In this document: positions 23,406 through 32,991 of the stretch, one piece after another
Layout of the letters: every line of letters starts with the position of its first letter
How positions within the stretch are numbered: the first letter of the stretch is position 1
Assembly: GCA_964403505.1 (NCBI GenBank)
Contig: CAYOFP010000005.1
Coordinates: 45,250-109,249, forward strand
Reading direction: 5' to 3'
Source: CAKSEI01 sp964403505
Lineage (GTDB): Bacteria > Bacillota > Clostridia > Oscillospirales > CAG-272
DNA length: 64,000 nt
Notes under the pieces: generated by a model
Seen by the model: only the letters and a program-made list of their open reading frames with translations
Told to the model about the DNA's origin: nothing
Database searches by the model: none
Program-made: the position numbers and the translations under genes

Positions 23406-25292
23406 ATGAAACTGGTAATAAAAAATAAGTTGCCGGCGATCGTATGCGAGGACGGTACAGTTCTCCTCGAAAACATGTATGTCGGCACACGCTATTGGGG
23501 TACGATGTACAATCTGCTCAAGGACTATCGCCCGAAGGAATGGCAGGTAAGAGAATGCGATAAATTCGAGAGCGAAAAGGACTTTTCCCCGCTCGGAGAT
23601 GCGAAATACTATATCGCCGAGTGTGACAATGCCGTAATCTATGCGGCACTCGGAGAGGACAAGGCTCTTTTGAAGACTGAATACAAGAATATCGGCGAAG
23701 ACAAGAGTGTCGAGCATTTCATCCCCTTGGGCGGTTTATGGAAATGCCGTCTCGAGCGTGCGATGACGAACACCTACACCGCTTACAACGGCGTGAAATG
23801 CTTCGATATGAACTCACGTACCGCCAACTATATCTTCGACGAAAACGGCTATTGCGAGAGTGCGGTGCATATGCCCATCATCGATCGCAACGGACAGTGC
23901 TTCAATATCGGCTTTGTCTCATATGAAGAAATGTTTTCGGGTACGTTCGCCTGCGAGGGCGGTACGCTCGAGTTCCGTCAGTTTATTAACGGAGGAAAGA
24001 CAACGGCAGGACAGACGGTACGCTCCGACTGGATGCTCATCTCCCTCTTTGACGATATGAACGACGGTCTGTGCGACTACACGAAATTCATACACGATTT
24101 CAACAGATTCCCTGAAACCCACACGAAATCGGTAGCAGGATTTTGCTCGTGGTACTACTACATGGGAAATATCAACGAAAGAACCGTGTACGAAAATCTC
24201 GAGGCAATCGAGAAGATAAAGGACAAGGTTCCGCTCGACTGCTTTCAAATTGATGCAGGCTGGTGCAAAAGCGATACGAGGGACGATACCGATCTCGAAC
24301 GCTTCCCTCAGAATATGGACACATACGCAAGGCTCATTAACGAAAAGGGGCTCAGGGCAGGTCTATGGCTGACTCCCTTGGGTTATAAGCTCGACGGCGA
24401 GCTTTACAAGGAGCACCCCGATTGGTTCGTAAAGCGCTTTGACTCCGACGATGCTGTAGTAATAAGAAAAGACGTCGTCATCCTCGATACGACAAACCCC
24501 GAGGTGCAGGAGTACGTAAAGGCACTGTACAAAAAAATCACATACGACTGGGGCTACAGATATCTGAAAATTGACATGGTCTCCGATGATCTGGTATTCG
24601 GCAGATACTATAAAGAAGGCGCAGGACCGATTCACTGCCTGCGTGAATTCTTCCGCTGTGTCAGAGAGGCGGTGCACCCGGATACCTATATTCTCTCCTG
24701 CACATCTCCGATGTTTGAAATAGCGGAATATGTCGACGCCGCTCGAATTTCCGTCGATATTTTCGAGCGCTGGGAATCGCTTATTAAGGTATTCCGCCTT
24801 TCACTGAAACGCCTTTATATGCACAAAAATCTCTTTCTATGCGACCCTGACTGTCTCATGATAAGAAAAAGCGAAAATGAGGACGACGACTGCCGCAGAT
24901 TCTGCTCACGTACCGATGAGGAGATACTCACATATATGCGTGCCGTATACTGCTGTGGCGGTATCTTTATGATATCCGACAAGCTACCGCTGATGAGCGA
25001 CAAGCAGATCGATATGTACTCGAAATTCTTCCCTCTGAACGACAAAGCAGGAAAGCCACTCGACCTTATGAGCTCGTTTATTCCCTCGCTTGTCGACCTC
25101 GGTTATGACGGAGACACGAGGACCGTCGGCTTCTTCAACTGGGGCGAGCGTGAAACGACCCTCACACTCGAGCTCGACGGTGTGCATACGGCAAAGGAGC
25201 ACTTCACCGATGAAGTGTATGATGCGACGGATAAATTTACAATAACCCTCGCACCGCACTGCTCCGCTCTCATTGAGTTTACAAAAGAGTAA
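23406..25292 (+). CDS. GH36-like glycoside hydrolase (alpha-galactosidase family)
   Basis: 628 residues with CGGAGG upstream, no signal peptide, so cytoplasmic. A beta-rich N-terminal domain (1-240) precedes a TIM barrel with GFCSWYYYMGNI, PLDCFQIDAGWC, GLRAGLWLTPLG, YRYLKIDMVSDDL (the nucleophile Asp of the KxD motif) and ARISVDIFERW (acid/base region). The C-terminal beta domain holds GFFNWGERETTLTLEL. GH36 enzymes act on raffinose-type alpha-galactosides. The lack of secretion means imported oligosaccharides would be the substrates. Other clan GH-D activities are possible. TTGACA at 23351 has no clear -10 at 17 bp, so the promoter is uncertain. Confidence 0.82.
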   Translation: MKLVIKNKLPAIVCEDGTVLLENMYVGTRYWGTMYNLLKDYRPKEWQVRECDKFESEKDFSPLGDAKYYIAECDNAVIYAALGEDKALLKTEYKNIGEDKSVEHFIPLGGLWKCRLERAMTNTYTAYNGVKCFDMNSRTANYIFDENGYCESAVHMPIIDRNGQCFNIGFVSYEEMFSGTFACEGGTLEFRQFINGGKTTAGQTVRSDWMLISLFDDMNDGLCDYTKFIHDFNRFPETHTKSVAGFCSWYYYMGNINERTVYENLEAIEKIKDKVPLDCFQIDAGWCKSDTRDDTDLERFPQNMDTYARLINEKGLRAGLWLTPLGYKLDGELYKEHPDWFVKRFDSDDAVVIRKDVVILDTTNPEVQEYVKALYKKITYDWGYRYLKIDMVSDDLVFGRYYKEGAGPIHCLREFFRCVREAVHPDTYILSCTSPMFEIAEYVDAARISVDIFERWESLIKVFRLSLKRLYMHKNLFLCDPDCLMIRKSENEDDDCRRFCSRTDEEILTYMRAVYCCGGIFMISDKLPLMSDKQIDMYSKFFPLNDKAGKPLDLMSSFIPSLVDLGYDGDTRTVGFFNWGERETTLTLELDGVHTAKEHFTDEVYDATDKFTITLAPHCSALIEFTKE

Positions 25293-25298
25293 ATTATA

Positions 25299-25336
25299 AT
25301 TATTGTCATGCAATTTATATATTGCATGACGATAAT
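25299..25336. repeat. Shared-core hairpin 1
   Basis: ATTATTGTC / GACGATAAT stem closing the core TGCAATTTATATATTGCA (25309-25326). It lies just after the GH36-like stop. Confidence 0.65.
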
Positions 25337-25363
25337 TTTGATTCAGGAGCAAGTTTACAGAAC

Positions 25364-25408
25364 AAAAAACACACATATGCAATATATAACTTGCATATGT
25401 GTGTTTTT
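25364..25408. repeat. Shared-core hairpin 2
   Basis: AAAAACACACA / TGTGTGTTTTT stem closing a variant core (TGCAATATATAACTTGCA, 25378-25395). T runs on both strands make it a plausible bidirectional terminator. Confidence 0.65.
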
Positions 25409-25440
25409 GAATTCAGTGGCAGCTCATCAGGAAACGCTTA

Positions 25441-25460
25441 ATGCAATTTATATATTGCAT
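25441..25460. repeat. Shared-core hairpin 3
   Basis: Bare core ATGCAATTTATATATTGCAT, identical to hairpin 1 but without an extended stem. Confidence 0.6.
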
Positions 25461-25492
25461 ATAGTTGATTCAGATATACGAATCAATTCATT

Positions 25493-25540
25493 AAAAAAGC
25501 GCCTTAACGCAATATATAAATTGCATTAAGGCGCTTTTTT
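25493..25540. terminator. Shared-core hairpin 4, bidirectional terminator
   Basis: AAAAAAGCGCCTTAA / TTAAGGCGCTTTTTT stem closing the core in inverted form (GCAATATATAAATTGC, 25509-25524). It terminates the fak operon on the minus strand. Confidence 0.8.
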
Positions 25541-25552
25541 ATTACAAAATGT

Positions 25553-26437
25553 TTATTTTAATTTTCTTGCATTCCTTGAGAAATAGAAGATTGCGACTGT
25601 GTCCGGGCCTATGTGCGCTCCCGTGCAGAGATCGTAATATCTGAGCATAAAGTTCTCTGCAGGAATACGTTCCTTTATCATGTCCACGAGCATGTTTGCG
25701 GCATCCTCACAATCGGCATGAGAAATACAGATAAGGTCGTCGCACGAACGGATATTTTCGGCACAGGAATCGGCAAGAGCCGAAAGCGCCTTGATTCTGC
25801 CGCGCACCTTACCGAACGACTCTATCTTGCCGTCGTCATTTCCGTACAGAAGCGGCTTGATATTCAGCATTCCGCCGATCATCGCCGTAGCCGGGGAAAT
25901 CCGTCCGCCGCGCTTAAGATACTTCAGATCGTCGACGGTAAATTCCTGACGGATATTGATCCTTATCCGCTCTAACCTCGTAGCCGTTTCCGCAAGGGAC
26001 TTGCCCTCATCACGCATTTTGACCGCCTCAAATACGAGCAGTGCCTCGCCGAGGGATGCACACAGCGAATCGACGATAATGCATTTGCGTTCGTTATGCT
26101 TTTCCATCGCCTCCTCGGCCGCCATCCGTGCCGCCTGTATCGTGCCGGTAACGCCGCTTGACATACCGATGAACAGTATATCCTCGCCGCCCTCCATGAT
26201 AGGCTCAAAGGCCGCCAAGAACTTATCGGCGTTTATAAGCGATGTTTTGATATCTGCACCCTCACGGAGTATATTATAATACCGCTTTGCATCCTCGACT
26301 CCGTCGGAATTGGGATTATAACATTTATAGTCCTTACCGAGGGTGGAAAATGTATACGATAGCATATCGATTCCGAGTTTTTTTACATCTTCGGCAATGA
26401 GATTTGATGCCGAATCAGTGATGATACGAAATGACAT
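25553..26437 (-). CDS. fakB: DegV/FakB fatty-acid-binding protein
   Basis: 294 residues, DegV fold. Marker blocks are FRIITDSASNL (N-terminal), FIGMSSGVTGTIQAA, VDSLCASLGEALLV, LKYLKRGGRISPATAMIGGMLNIKPLL and the C-terminal ICISHADCEDAA and GAHIGPDTVAIFYF. FakB proteins hold a fatty acid for phosphorylation by FakA, feeding exogenous or recycled acyl chains into phospholipid. It is the last gene of a fakB-fakA-fakB operon, 10 bp after fakA. The paralogue at 28097-28951 probably binds a different acyl chain. Confidence 0.88.
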   Translation of the reverse strand: MSFRIITDSASNLIAEDVKKLGIDMLSYTFSTLGKDYKCYNPNSDGVEDAKRYYNILREGADIKTSLINADKFLAAFEPIMEGGEDILFIGMSSGVTGTIQAARMAAEEAMEKHNERKCIIVDSLCASLGEALLVFEAVKMRDEGKSLAETATRLERIRINIRQEFTVDDLKYLKRGGRISPATAMIGGMLNIKPLLYGNDDGKIESFGKVRGRIKALSALADSCAENIRSCDDLICISHADCEDAANMLVDMIKERIPAENFMLRYYDLCTGAHIGPDTVAIFYFSRNARKLK

Positions 26438-26447
26438 TTCTTTCTCC

Positions 26448-28079
26448 TTATTCCGCAGAAATTATATAGTGATACAGCGGCTGTCCGCCCTTGATCATAA
26501 CGACCTCGGCATACTTGCCTAAGCCGGAGCGCAGAATCTGCTCTGCCTGTGCCGCCTCTTCGTCGCTCACATCCTCTCCATAGAAGACCGTGAGCATCTC
26601 AGAATCCTTTACACGCCCGACAAGTGACGAGAGACACCCCATATCATCATCTGCCACGCATGCGATCTTTCCTTCGTCAAGTCCGAGGACAGAGCCCTCT
26701 TTTATCTGATTCTCTCCGATCACGGAATCACGCACTGCGTATGTCACAGAGAGGCTCTTTACAGCGCCGACCGCCTCAAACATCGTCTCGGTATTCTCTC
26801 TTGCATCTGCGTCTTCGTTAAATGCCATCATAGCGGAAATGCCCTGCGGCACACTGCGGGTAGCGATGACAATGACCTTTTTGCCCTTTGCCATTTCCTC
26901 CGCCTGCTTTGCGACCATATAAATATTCTTATTATTCGGTAAAACAAATACCGTCTCGGCATTGACCGCATCGATCGCCGCAAGAATATCGTCGGTAGAC
27001 GGGTTCATCGTCTGACCGCCGTATACGATATAATCTGCGCCGAGATCCTCAAAGCATGCCTTGATCCCGTCACCCATACAAACGGTGACAAAACCGTATT
27101 TTTTCTTCGGCTCAACGGGCTTTGCCTCTCCTGCGCCGTCCGCAAGCGCCGAATGCTGGTTTTTCATATTCTCTATTTTTACGGTATAGAGCATGCCGTA
27201 CTTTATCGCCTCGGAAAGCACTTTTCCGGGGTTATCGGTATGAACGTGGACCTTTATGATATCGTCATTCTCGATGAAAACGACGCTATCGCCGATATTC
27301 ATGGCGAATTTATGGAATTTCTCACATTTTTCCTCGCCGAAATACTTTTCGCTCTTGGTGACGATACACTCCGTGCAATAGGGATACCTGATATTTTCCG
27401 TATCAAAATCCGAGAAGTCGGCTGTCATTTTCGTGCTTGTTCCGACAGGTTCGTTTGCAACGACAGGCTCGCCCTTCAGCGCCGAGAGCATACCCCCGAG
27501 CACGGTGACAAATCCCTTGCCGCCTGCATCGACGACCTGCGCCTGCTTCAATATCGGCAAAAGCTCGGGCGTTTTATCAAGCGTCTCGGACGCTACCGAC
27601 AGAGCATAGGTAAAAAACCCGACCGCATCATCCTGATATGTCTCTCCTGCCGCTTTCACCCCTTCCTCAGCGCATACACGCATGACCGTGAGGATCGTGC
27701 CCTCGGTAGGCGTCATAACCGCTTTATATGCGTCCTCAACCCCTCGTGTCATGGCATTCGCCACATCAAGTGTATCAGCCTCCTCAACACCCTTCAGGCT
27801 CTTTGACATTCCTCTGAAAAACACCGAGAGGATAACACCCGAATTACCCCGTGCACCTTTGAGCATGACCGACGCTAACTTATCCGCGCATTCAGACACC
27901 GTGCCGTCAAAATCGGCAAGCTCGGTGCGTGCGCCGCTCATCGTCAGGCTCATATTGATGCCCGTATCTCCGTCAGGAACGGGAAATACATTCAGATTAT
28001 TGATTTCTTCCTTATTATTCTCGAGCGCATTTGCGGCGCTGATCGCCATATCACGAAATAATTGACCGTTTATCTTCAT
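26448..28079 (-). CDS. fakA: Fatty acid kinase catalytic subunit (DAK2 domain)
   Basis: 543 residues. The N-terminal DhaL/DAK2 domain carries NLNVFPVPDGDTGINMSLT (metal and ATP aspartates) and KGARGNSGVILSVFFRG. The middle and C-terminal parts (YCTECIVTKS, VHVHTDNPGKVL, TVFVLPNNKNI, GQPLYHYIISAE) match FakA. It phosphorylates fatty acid bound to FakB. It lies between two fakB genes on one transcript, 17 bp after the first and 10 bp before the second. Confidence 0.92.
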   Translation of the reverse strand: MKINGQLFRDMAISAANALENNKEEINNLNVFPVPDGDTGINMSLTMSGARTELADFDGTVSECADKLASVMLKGARGNSGVILSVFFRGMSKSLKGVEEADTLDVANAMTRGVEDAYKAVMTPTEGTILTVMRVCAEEGVKAAGETYQDDAVGFFTYALSVASETLDKTPELLPILKQAQVVDAGGKGFVTVLGGMLSALKGEPVVANEPVGTSTKMTADFSDFDTENIRYPYCTECIVTKSEKYFGEEKCEKFHKFAMNIGDSVVFIENDDIIKVHVHTDNPGKVLSEAIKYGMLYTVKIENMKNQHSALADGAGEAKPVEPKKKYGFVTVCMGDGIKACFEDLGADYIVYGGQTMNPSTDDILAAIDAVNAETVFVLPNNKNIYMVAKQAEEMAKGKKVIVIATRSVPQGISAMMAFNEDADARENTETMFEAVGAVKSLSVTYAVRDSVIGENQIKEGSVLGLDEGKIACVADDDMGCLSSLVGRVKDSEMLTVFYGEDVSDEEAAQAEQILRSGLGKYAEVVMIKGGQPLYHYIISAE

Positions 28080-28096
28080 ATCTGTATCCTTTTCGT

Positions 28097-28951
28097 TTAT
28101 CTGTTGTTACCCATATAGAAAAGTGCAAGCGTTCCGGGACCGGAATGTGCGCCTATCGTAGGTCCTATGTAATATATCTCGATATCACGGACGCCCATGC
28201 GCTCACGGATCATATCAGCGAGCATACGTGCGTCCTCCTCACAGTCGCCGTGACCGATAAAGACCTTCTGCTTTTCCGGCTCTGTCGCCGTTTCCTCCAT
28301 GCGCTCACAGAGCCACTTGATCGAGGCGAGCCTGCCCCGGCTCTTTCCGATATTGATCAGATGTCCCTCATCGTCAACATGCAAAAGCGGCTTTATGTTC
28401 AGCATACTGCCTGCAATCGCCGTAGCAGCCGAGATCCTGCCCCCACGCTTTAAGAACATCAGATCCTCGACCGTAAACTGATGGCAGAGATGAAGTCTGT
28501 TATTTATTAAAAATTCGTTTACCTCATCGATGCTTTTGCCGTCCTTTCTCATCATGGCGGCATACCAGCACAAAAGACCGTATCCGCTCGATGCGCCGAG
28601 CGAATCGACGACGTATATTTTTAATTCGGGATATTTCTCTTTGACATAGCCTGCAGCAACGCACGCATAATTGTACGTCCCGGAAAGTCCGGAGGACAGC
28701 GTGATATATATCATGTCGAGTCCCTGCGATGCGGCCTCCTCAAAAGTCTCTGTCAATATCTCGACATTGGCGGCGTTCGTCTTTGCATCATCACCTGCAC
28801 GCAGACGCCGGTAAAACTCCGCATCGTCTATGCTCTCGCACACCTCGCCGTTAATGACAACGCCGAGCGGTATATTCTGTATTCCGTACTCCTCACAGCG
28901 TTCCGGCGTGATATCACTGCCCGAATCCGCAAAAATAACATAATCTCTCAT
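28097..28951 (-). CDS. fakB: DegV/FakB fatty-acid-binding protein
   Basis: 284 residues, DegV fold, first gene of the fak operon. It contains YVIFADSGSDITPE, YITLSSGLSGTYNYA (lipid-phosphate Ser region), VDSLGASSGYGLL, LMFLKRGGRISAATAIAGSMLNIKPLL and IGAHSGPGTLALFY. Two different FakBs on one transcript with fakA suggest separate handling of saturated and unsaturated chains, as reported for staphylococcal FakB1/FakB2; which is which cannot be read from sequence. Confidence 0.88.
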   Translation of the reverse strand: MRDYVIFADSGSDITPERCEEYGIQNIPLGVVINGEVCESIDDAEFYRRLRAGDDAKTNAANVEILTETFEEAASQGLDMIYITLSSGLSGTYNYACVAAGYVKEKYPELKIYVVDSLGASSGYGLLCWYAAMMRKDGKSIDEVNEFLINNRLHLCHQFTVEDLMFLKRGGRISAATAIAGSMLNIKPLLHVDDEGHLINIGKSRGRLASIKWLCERMEETATEPEKQKVFIGHGDCEEDARMLADMIRERMGVRDIEIYYIGPTIGAHSGPGTLALFYMGNNR

Positions 28952-28983
28952 ATTACATCCTCATATGGAAACATATTTAATAT

Positions 28984-29012
28984 ATTGTACCACTTTATGC
29001 AGAAAAAGTCAA
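28984..29012 (-). promoter_or_regulatory. Sigma-A promoter of the fak operon
   Basis: TTGACT, 17 bp, TACAAT on the minus strand, 33 bp before the first fakB start. No FapR/FadR-type operator is obvious. Confidence 0.75.
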
Positions 29013-29074
29013 TTACATTACTGCTATATCATTATTCCAAATCTATTATATATTATTAACAAAAATACAAAATA

Positions 29075-29102
29075 AATGAGCACACCGCAGTGTGCTCATT
29101 TG
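29075..29102 (-). terminator. Terminator of the oxidoreductase gene
   Basis: AAATGAGCACAC-CGCA-GTGTGCTCATTT, followed on the minus strand by ATTTTGTATTTTTG. Confidence 0.85.
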
Positions 29103-29110
29103 TGTTTGAT

Positions 29111-32100
29111 TTAGTTGTTGGTTTCGCCTGCATCCTTTGCATACAGCTCACCGAGCTCAACGATGCGCTGATACTTCTCTTTTGCCTTCTGCTCGGCAAT
29201 AGCGAAGAGCTTCTCTGCTCTTTCGGGATTAGCCTTAGCAAGGCGGGAGTATCTTGCCTCGTTCTGAATGAACTCGATATAGCTTGCGGACGGTGCCTTC
29301 GAATCGATCGAGAAGGGAGATTTGCCCTCTGCCTTAAGTGCAGGATTGAAGCGGAATGTATGCCAGTATCCCGCCTCGACTGCCTTCTTCATCTCTGCCT
29401 GGCAGTTCTTCATGCCGCCCTTTGCGATGCCGTGCATCTCACAGGGAGCATAACCGATGATCAGCGAAGGTCCGGGATATGCCTCAGCCTCTCTCATCGC
29501 CTGGAGCGTCTGCTTCATATCATAGCCCATAGCTACCTGAGCGACATATACATATCCGTAAGACATAGCGATCTCTGCGAGATTCTTCTTGCCGATTGCC
29601 TTACCTGCTGCGGCAAACTGTGCGACCTGACCAATGTTGGAAGCCTTCGATGCCTGACCGCCGGTATTGGAGTAAACCTCGGTATCGAATACCATTACAT
29701 TTACATCCTCGCCGGATGCGAGTACGTGGTCGAGACCGCCGAAACCGATATCGTATGCCGACTCCTGCCCGACAAAAATCCAAACGCTCTTCTTGGAGAG
29801 GTAGTCCTTGTCGGCAAGGATCTTAGCCTTGAGCTCGTTCTCTTTCGGGCAGGACTCGAGCTTTGCAACGAGTGCGTCTGTTGCCGCTGCATTTGCGGCG
29901 CCGTCGTCAAGTGTATTCAGATAGTTGTCGATAAGCTCTTTGGCTTCATCATCACATACATTCTCACGGAGCGCTCTTACATAGCCGATGAGTCTCTCTC
30001 TTATCGTCTTGCTGCCGAGTGCCATACCGAGACCGTGCTCTGCGTTATCCTCAAAGAGGGAGTTTGCCCAGCCGGGTCCTCTTCCGCTTTCCTTATTTAC
30101 TGTGTAAGGTGTAGCGGGTGCGCTGCCGCCCCAGATGGACGAGCATCCTGTTGCGTTGGAGATATACATTCTCTCACCGAAGAGCTGTGTGATGAGTCTT
30201 GCATAAGAAGTCTCGGCACATCCTGCACAAGAGCCTGAGAACTCGAGCAGAGGCTGCTTGAACTGGCTTCCCTTGACCGTCTTGGGATCGAAGAGCTCCT
30301 TCTTCTCAGGTACATTCTCAACGAGGTAGTCCCAAACGGGCTGCTGATCAAGCTGAGAGGACTGGCTCGTCATCTCGATCGCTCTCTTCTCCGGCTTTGT
30401 AGGACATGCGCTTACGCAAAGAGTACATCCCATACAGTCGAGAGGCGATATCGCCATTGTGAATTTATAATCTGTTTTAATGATAGGCTTTGCAGCGTAC
30501 TTTGTAGCCTCAGGAGCTTTAGCAGCCTCATCCTCTGTAAGAGCGAAGGGTCTGATAGCGGCATGAGGACATACAAATGCGCACTGGTTACATTGGATAC
30601 AGTTTTCAGCGTGCCATACAGGTACCTGAACTGCAACGCCGCGCTTCTCGTAAGCGGCAGCTCCCTGCGGGAAGGTTCCGTCGGGTGCATTCTTGAATGC
30701 GGAAACAGGCAGTGAATCTCCGTCCATTTTTCCTACGGGAGTAACGATGGTGTTTACGAAGTCAACGAGCTCCTTACGCTCGCCTGTTGCAGGAGCGTCA
30801 GCAGGTGTTTCGCCTGCGTTCTTCCATGCCTCGGGAACATCGACCTTGACGAGTGCATCCTTACCGAGGTCGATTGCCTTATGGTTCTGCGCTACGACTG
30901 CGTCGCCGAACTTGCCGTACGACTTTGTCGCCTTATCCTTCATATACTCGATCGCTTCGTCGATCGGCATAATGCCTGCGAGGGTGAAGAATGCGCTCTG
31001 AAGCACAGTATTCTTAACCTTTGCATTTCCGACATCGTTCATTGCGATGCTGGTAGCGTCGATGATATAGAAGTTAATGTTGTTGTTTGCAATATAACTC
31101 TTGACAGAAGCCGGGATGTGAGCATCAAGCTCATCTACGCTCCACTGGCAGTCAAGAAGGAATGTGCCGCCCGGCTTAACGTCGTTTACGATCTTAAAGC
31201 CCTTGAGCATATATGCCACGTTGTGAAGAGCGACGAAATTAGCCTTATTTATGTAATAAGGGCTCTTGATCGGCTCATCGCCGAAACGGAGGTGAGAGAT
31301 CGTGACGCCGCCCGTCTTCTTCGAGTCATACTGGAAATATGCCTGAACATACTTATCGGTGTGGTCGCCGATAATCTTGATGGAGTTCTTATTTGCACCG
31401 ACCGTACCGTCGCCGCCGAGACCCCAGAACTTGCAGGAGATAGTGCCTGCAGGAGCTGTATCGGGAACATCACGCTCAGGAAGCGAATGACCTGTTACGT
31501 CATCGACGATACCAACGGTGAAGTCACCCTTCGGTGTGTCGAGTGCGAGGTTATCAAATACTGCAAATACGCTTGCAGGAGGAGTATCCTTCGAGCCGAG
31601 ACCGTAACGGCCGCCGACTACCTTTATGCCGGAAACGCCCTCACGCGCGAGAGCCGTAACAACATCGAGGTAAAGGGGCTCGCCGAGTGCGCCGGGTTCT
31701 TTCGTTCTGTCGAGGACAGCGATCTTCTTTGCTGTCTGCGGAATCGCTGCAACCAGCTTGTCTGCGCAGAAAGGTCTGTAAAGGCGGACCTTGACAAGAC
31801 CGACCTTCTCACCCTGTGCTACGAGGTAATCGATAACTTCCTCTGCTACGTCGCAGATGGATCCCATAGCAATGATGACCTTATCAGCATCGGGTGCACC
31901 ATAGTAGTTAAAAGGCTTGTAATTCGTGCCGAGCTTTTCGTTTACCTTATCCATATATTCCTCGACGATTGCCGGGAACTCATCATAGTAGGTGTTACAT
32001 GCCTCTCTGTGCTGGAAGAAGATATCTCCGTTCTCAGCCGAGCCGCGGAGCGTCGGATGCTCGGGGCTGATCGATCTCGATCTGAACGCACGTACAGCGT

Positions 32101-32716
32101 CCATATCGACCATATCTGCGAGGTCGCTGTAATCCCATGCCTCTATTTTCTGAATCTCGTGAGAGGTTCTGAAGCCGTCAAAGAAATTGAGCACCGGTAC
32201 TCTGCCCTTGATCGTAGCGAGATGTGCTACCGCACCGAGGTCCATGACCTCCTGCGGGTTTGTCTCAGCGATCATTGCAAAGCCGGTCTGTCTGCAGGCA
32301 TATACGTCGGAATGGTCGCCGAAAATGTTCAGCGCATGAGATGCAACGCAACGTGCAGAAACATGTATAACGCAGGGAAGCAGCTCGCCTGCTATCTTAT
32401 ACATATTCGGAATCATCAAAAGAAGTCCCTGGGACGCCGTGTAAGTTGTCGTTAAAGCGCCTGCGGCAAGAGAACCGTGCACCGCACCTGCGGCACCGCC
32501 CTCAGACTCCATTTCCATAATATTGACCTTCTCACCGAAGATGTTTCTCGCAGGCTCACCGAAGATATTCTTGTCACTTGCGCTCCAAGTATCGGTCTGC
32601 TCCGCCATCGGGCTGGAAGGTGTGATAGGGTAAATTGCGGCAACTTCCGTAAATGCATAGCTGACATGAGCCGCCGCGGTGTTACCGTCCATGGAAATTT
32701 TTCTTCTTTTAACCAT
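29111..32716 (-). CDS. nifJ: Pyruvate:ferredoxin (flavodoxin) oxidoreductase
   Basis: 1201 residues, the full single-chain PFOR. It cleaves pyruvate to acetyl-CoA and CO2, reducing ferredoxin. Domain order is standard: YPITPSSPMAE (pyruvate/TPP domain I), KVRLYRPF (domain II), GLGGDGTVGANKNSIKIIG (domain III), ferredoxin-like motifs CIQCNQCAFVCP and CMGCTLCVSACP for two [4Fe-4S] clusters, then CAGCAETSYARL, NATGCSSIWGG and the TPP-binding DVNVMVFDTEVYSNTGGQ. The C-terminus ends soon after, near the usual length. GGAGG precedes the ATG. It is central to the fermentative anaerobe's energy metabolism and transcribed alone. Confidence 0.97.
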   Translation of the reverse strand: MVKRRKISMDGNTAAAHVSYAFTEVAAIYPITPSSPMAEQTDTWSASDKNIFGEPARNIFGEKVNIMEMESEGGAAGAVHGSLAAGALTTTYTASQGLLLMIPNMYKIAGELLPCVIHVSARCVASHALNIFGDHSDVYACRQTGFAMIAETNPQEVMDLGAVAHLATIKGRVPVLNFFDGFRTSHEIQKIEAWDYSDLADMVDMDAVRAFRSRSISPEHPTLRGSAENGDIFFQHREACNTYYDEFPAIVEEYMDKVNEKLGTNYKPFNYYGAPDADKVIIAMGSICDVAEEVIDYLVAQGEKVGLVKVRLYRPFCADKLVAAIPQTAKKIAVLDRTKEPGALGEPLYLDVVTALAREGVSGIKVVGGRYGLGSKDTPPASVFAVFDNLALDTPKGDFTVGIVDDVTGHSLPERDVPDTAPAGTISCKFWGLGGDGTVGANKNSIKIIGDHTDKYVQAYFQYDSKKTGGVTISHLRFGDEPIKSPYYINKANFVALHNVAYMLKGFKIVNDVKPGGTFLLDCQWSVDELDAHIPASVKSYIANNNINFYIIDATSIAMNDVGNAKVKNTVLQSAFFTLAGIMPIDEAIEYMKDKATKSYGKFGDAVVAQNHKAIDLGKDALVKVDVPEAWKNAGETPADAPATGERKELVDFVNTIVTPVGKMDGDSLPVSAFKNAPDGTFPQGAAAYEKRGVAVQVPVWHAENCIQCNQCAFVCPHAAIRPFALTEDEAAKAPEATKYAAKPIIKTDYKFTMAISPLDCMGCTLCVSACPTKPEKRAIEMTSQSSQLDQQPVWDYLVENVPEKKELFDPKTVKGSQFKQPLLEFSGSCAGCAETSYARLITQLFGERMYISNATGCSSIWGGSAPATPYTVNKESGRGPGWANSLFEDNAEHGLGMALGSKTIRERLIGYVRALRENVCDDEAKELIDNYLNTLDDGAANAAATDALVAKLESCPKENELKAKILADKDYLSKKSVWIFVGQESAYDIGFGGLDHVLASGEDVNVMVFDTEVYSNTGGQASKASNIGQVAQFAAAGKAIGKKNLAEIAMSYGYVYVAQVAMGYDMKQTLQAMREAEAYPGPSLIIGYAPCEMHGIAKGGMKNCQAEMKKAVEAGYWHTFRFNPALKAEGKSPFSIDSKAPSASYIEFIQNEARYSRLAKANPERAEKLFAIAEQKAKEKYQRIVELGELYAKDAGETNN

Positions 32717-32756
32717 GTTTTTCCTCCATTTATTTTATATGTTTATTTATTTTTCA

Positions 32757-32780
32757 GGTTTTTATAGGACATAAAAATCC
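32757..32780 (-). promoter_or_regulatory. Hairpin in the oxidoreductase 5' leader
   Basis: On the minus strand GGATTTTTAT-GTCCT-ATAAAAACC forms a short stem right after the predicted transcript start; it may stabilise the mRNA. Confidence 0.4.
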
Positions 32781-32786
32781 TTTTAT

Positions 32787-32815
32787 ATTTTATCACTTTT
32801 TTTGTCGGATGTAAA
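32787..32815 (-). promoter_or_regulatory. Sigma-A promoter of the oxidoreductase gene
   Basis: TTTACA, 17 bp, TAAAAT on the minus strand, with a leader of about 65 nt. Confidence 0.7.
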
Positions 32816-32868
32816 GGTTTTTTGACAAATAAATATTACTAATTGCTTCCAAGGCAACACTGCATGAT

Positions 32869-32899
32869 TCTGACGGTAGAATTGCGCCGTCAGATTTTT
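32869..32899. terminator. Hairpin after the dockerin protein gene
   Basis: TCTGACGG / CCGTCAGA followed by TTTTT on the plus strand. On the minus strand, the direction of the gene, the T-tract is missing, so its role there is unclear. Confidence 0.4.
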
Positions 32900-32991
32900 C
32901 GTCAGACGAAACAAATTGAGGAGGCAAACATAGAGTCTCTGCCGACAAAATTTATGAAGTATGACGGGAAATATGCGTTTCAAGTGTGCCG

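Noticed and set aside
25293..25552. CRISPR-like regular repeats
   Set aside because: Only four 18-bp palindromes with AT-rich cores; the flanking sequence pairs with itself, which spacers do not.
29090..32455. Long plus-strand open frames opposite the oxidoreductase gene
   Set aside because: They are antisense shadows of a strongly conserved minus-strand gene with biased codons; their translations are low-complexity and lack motifs.
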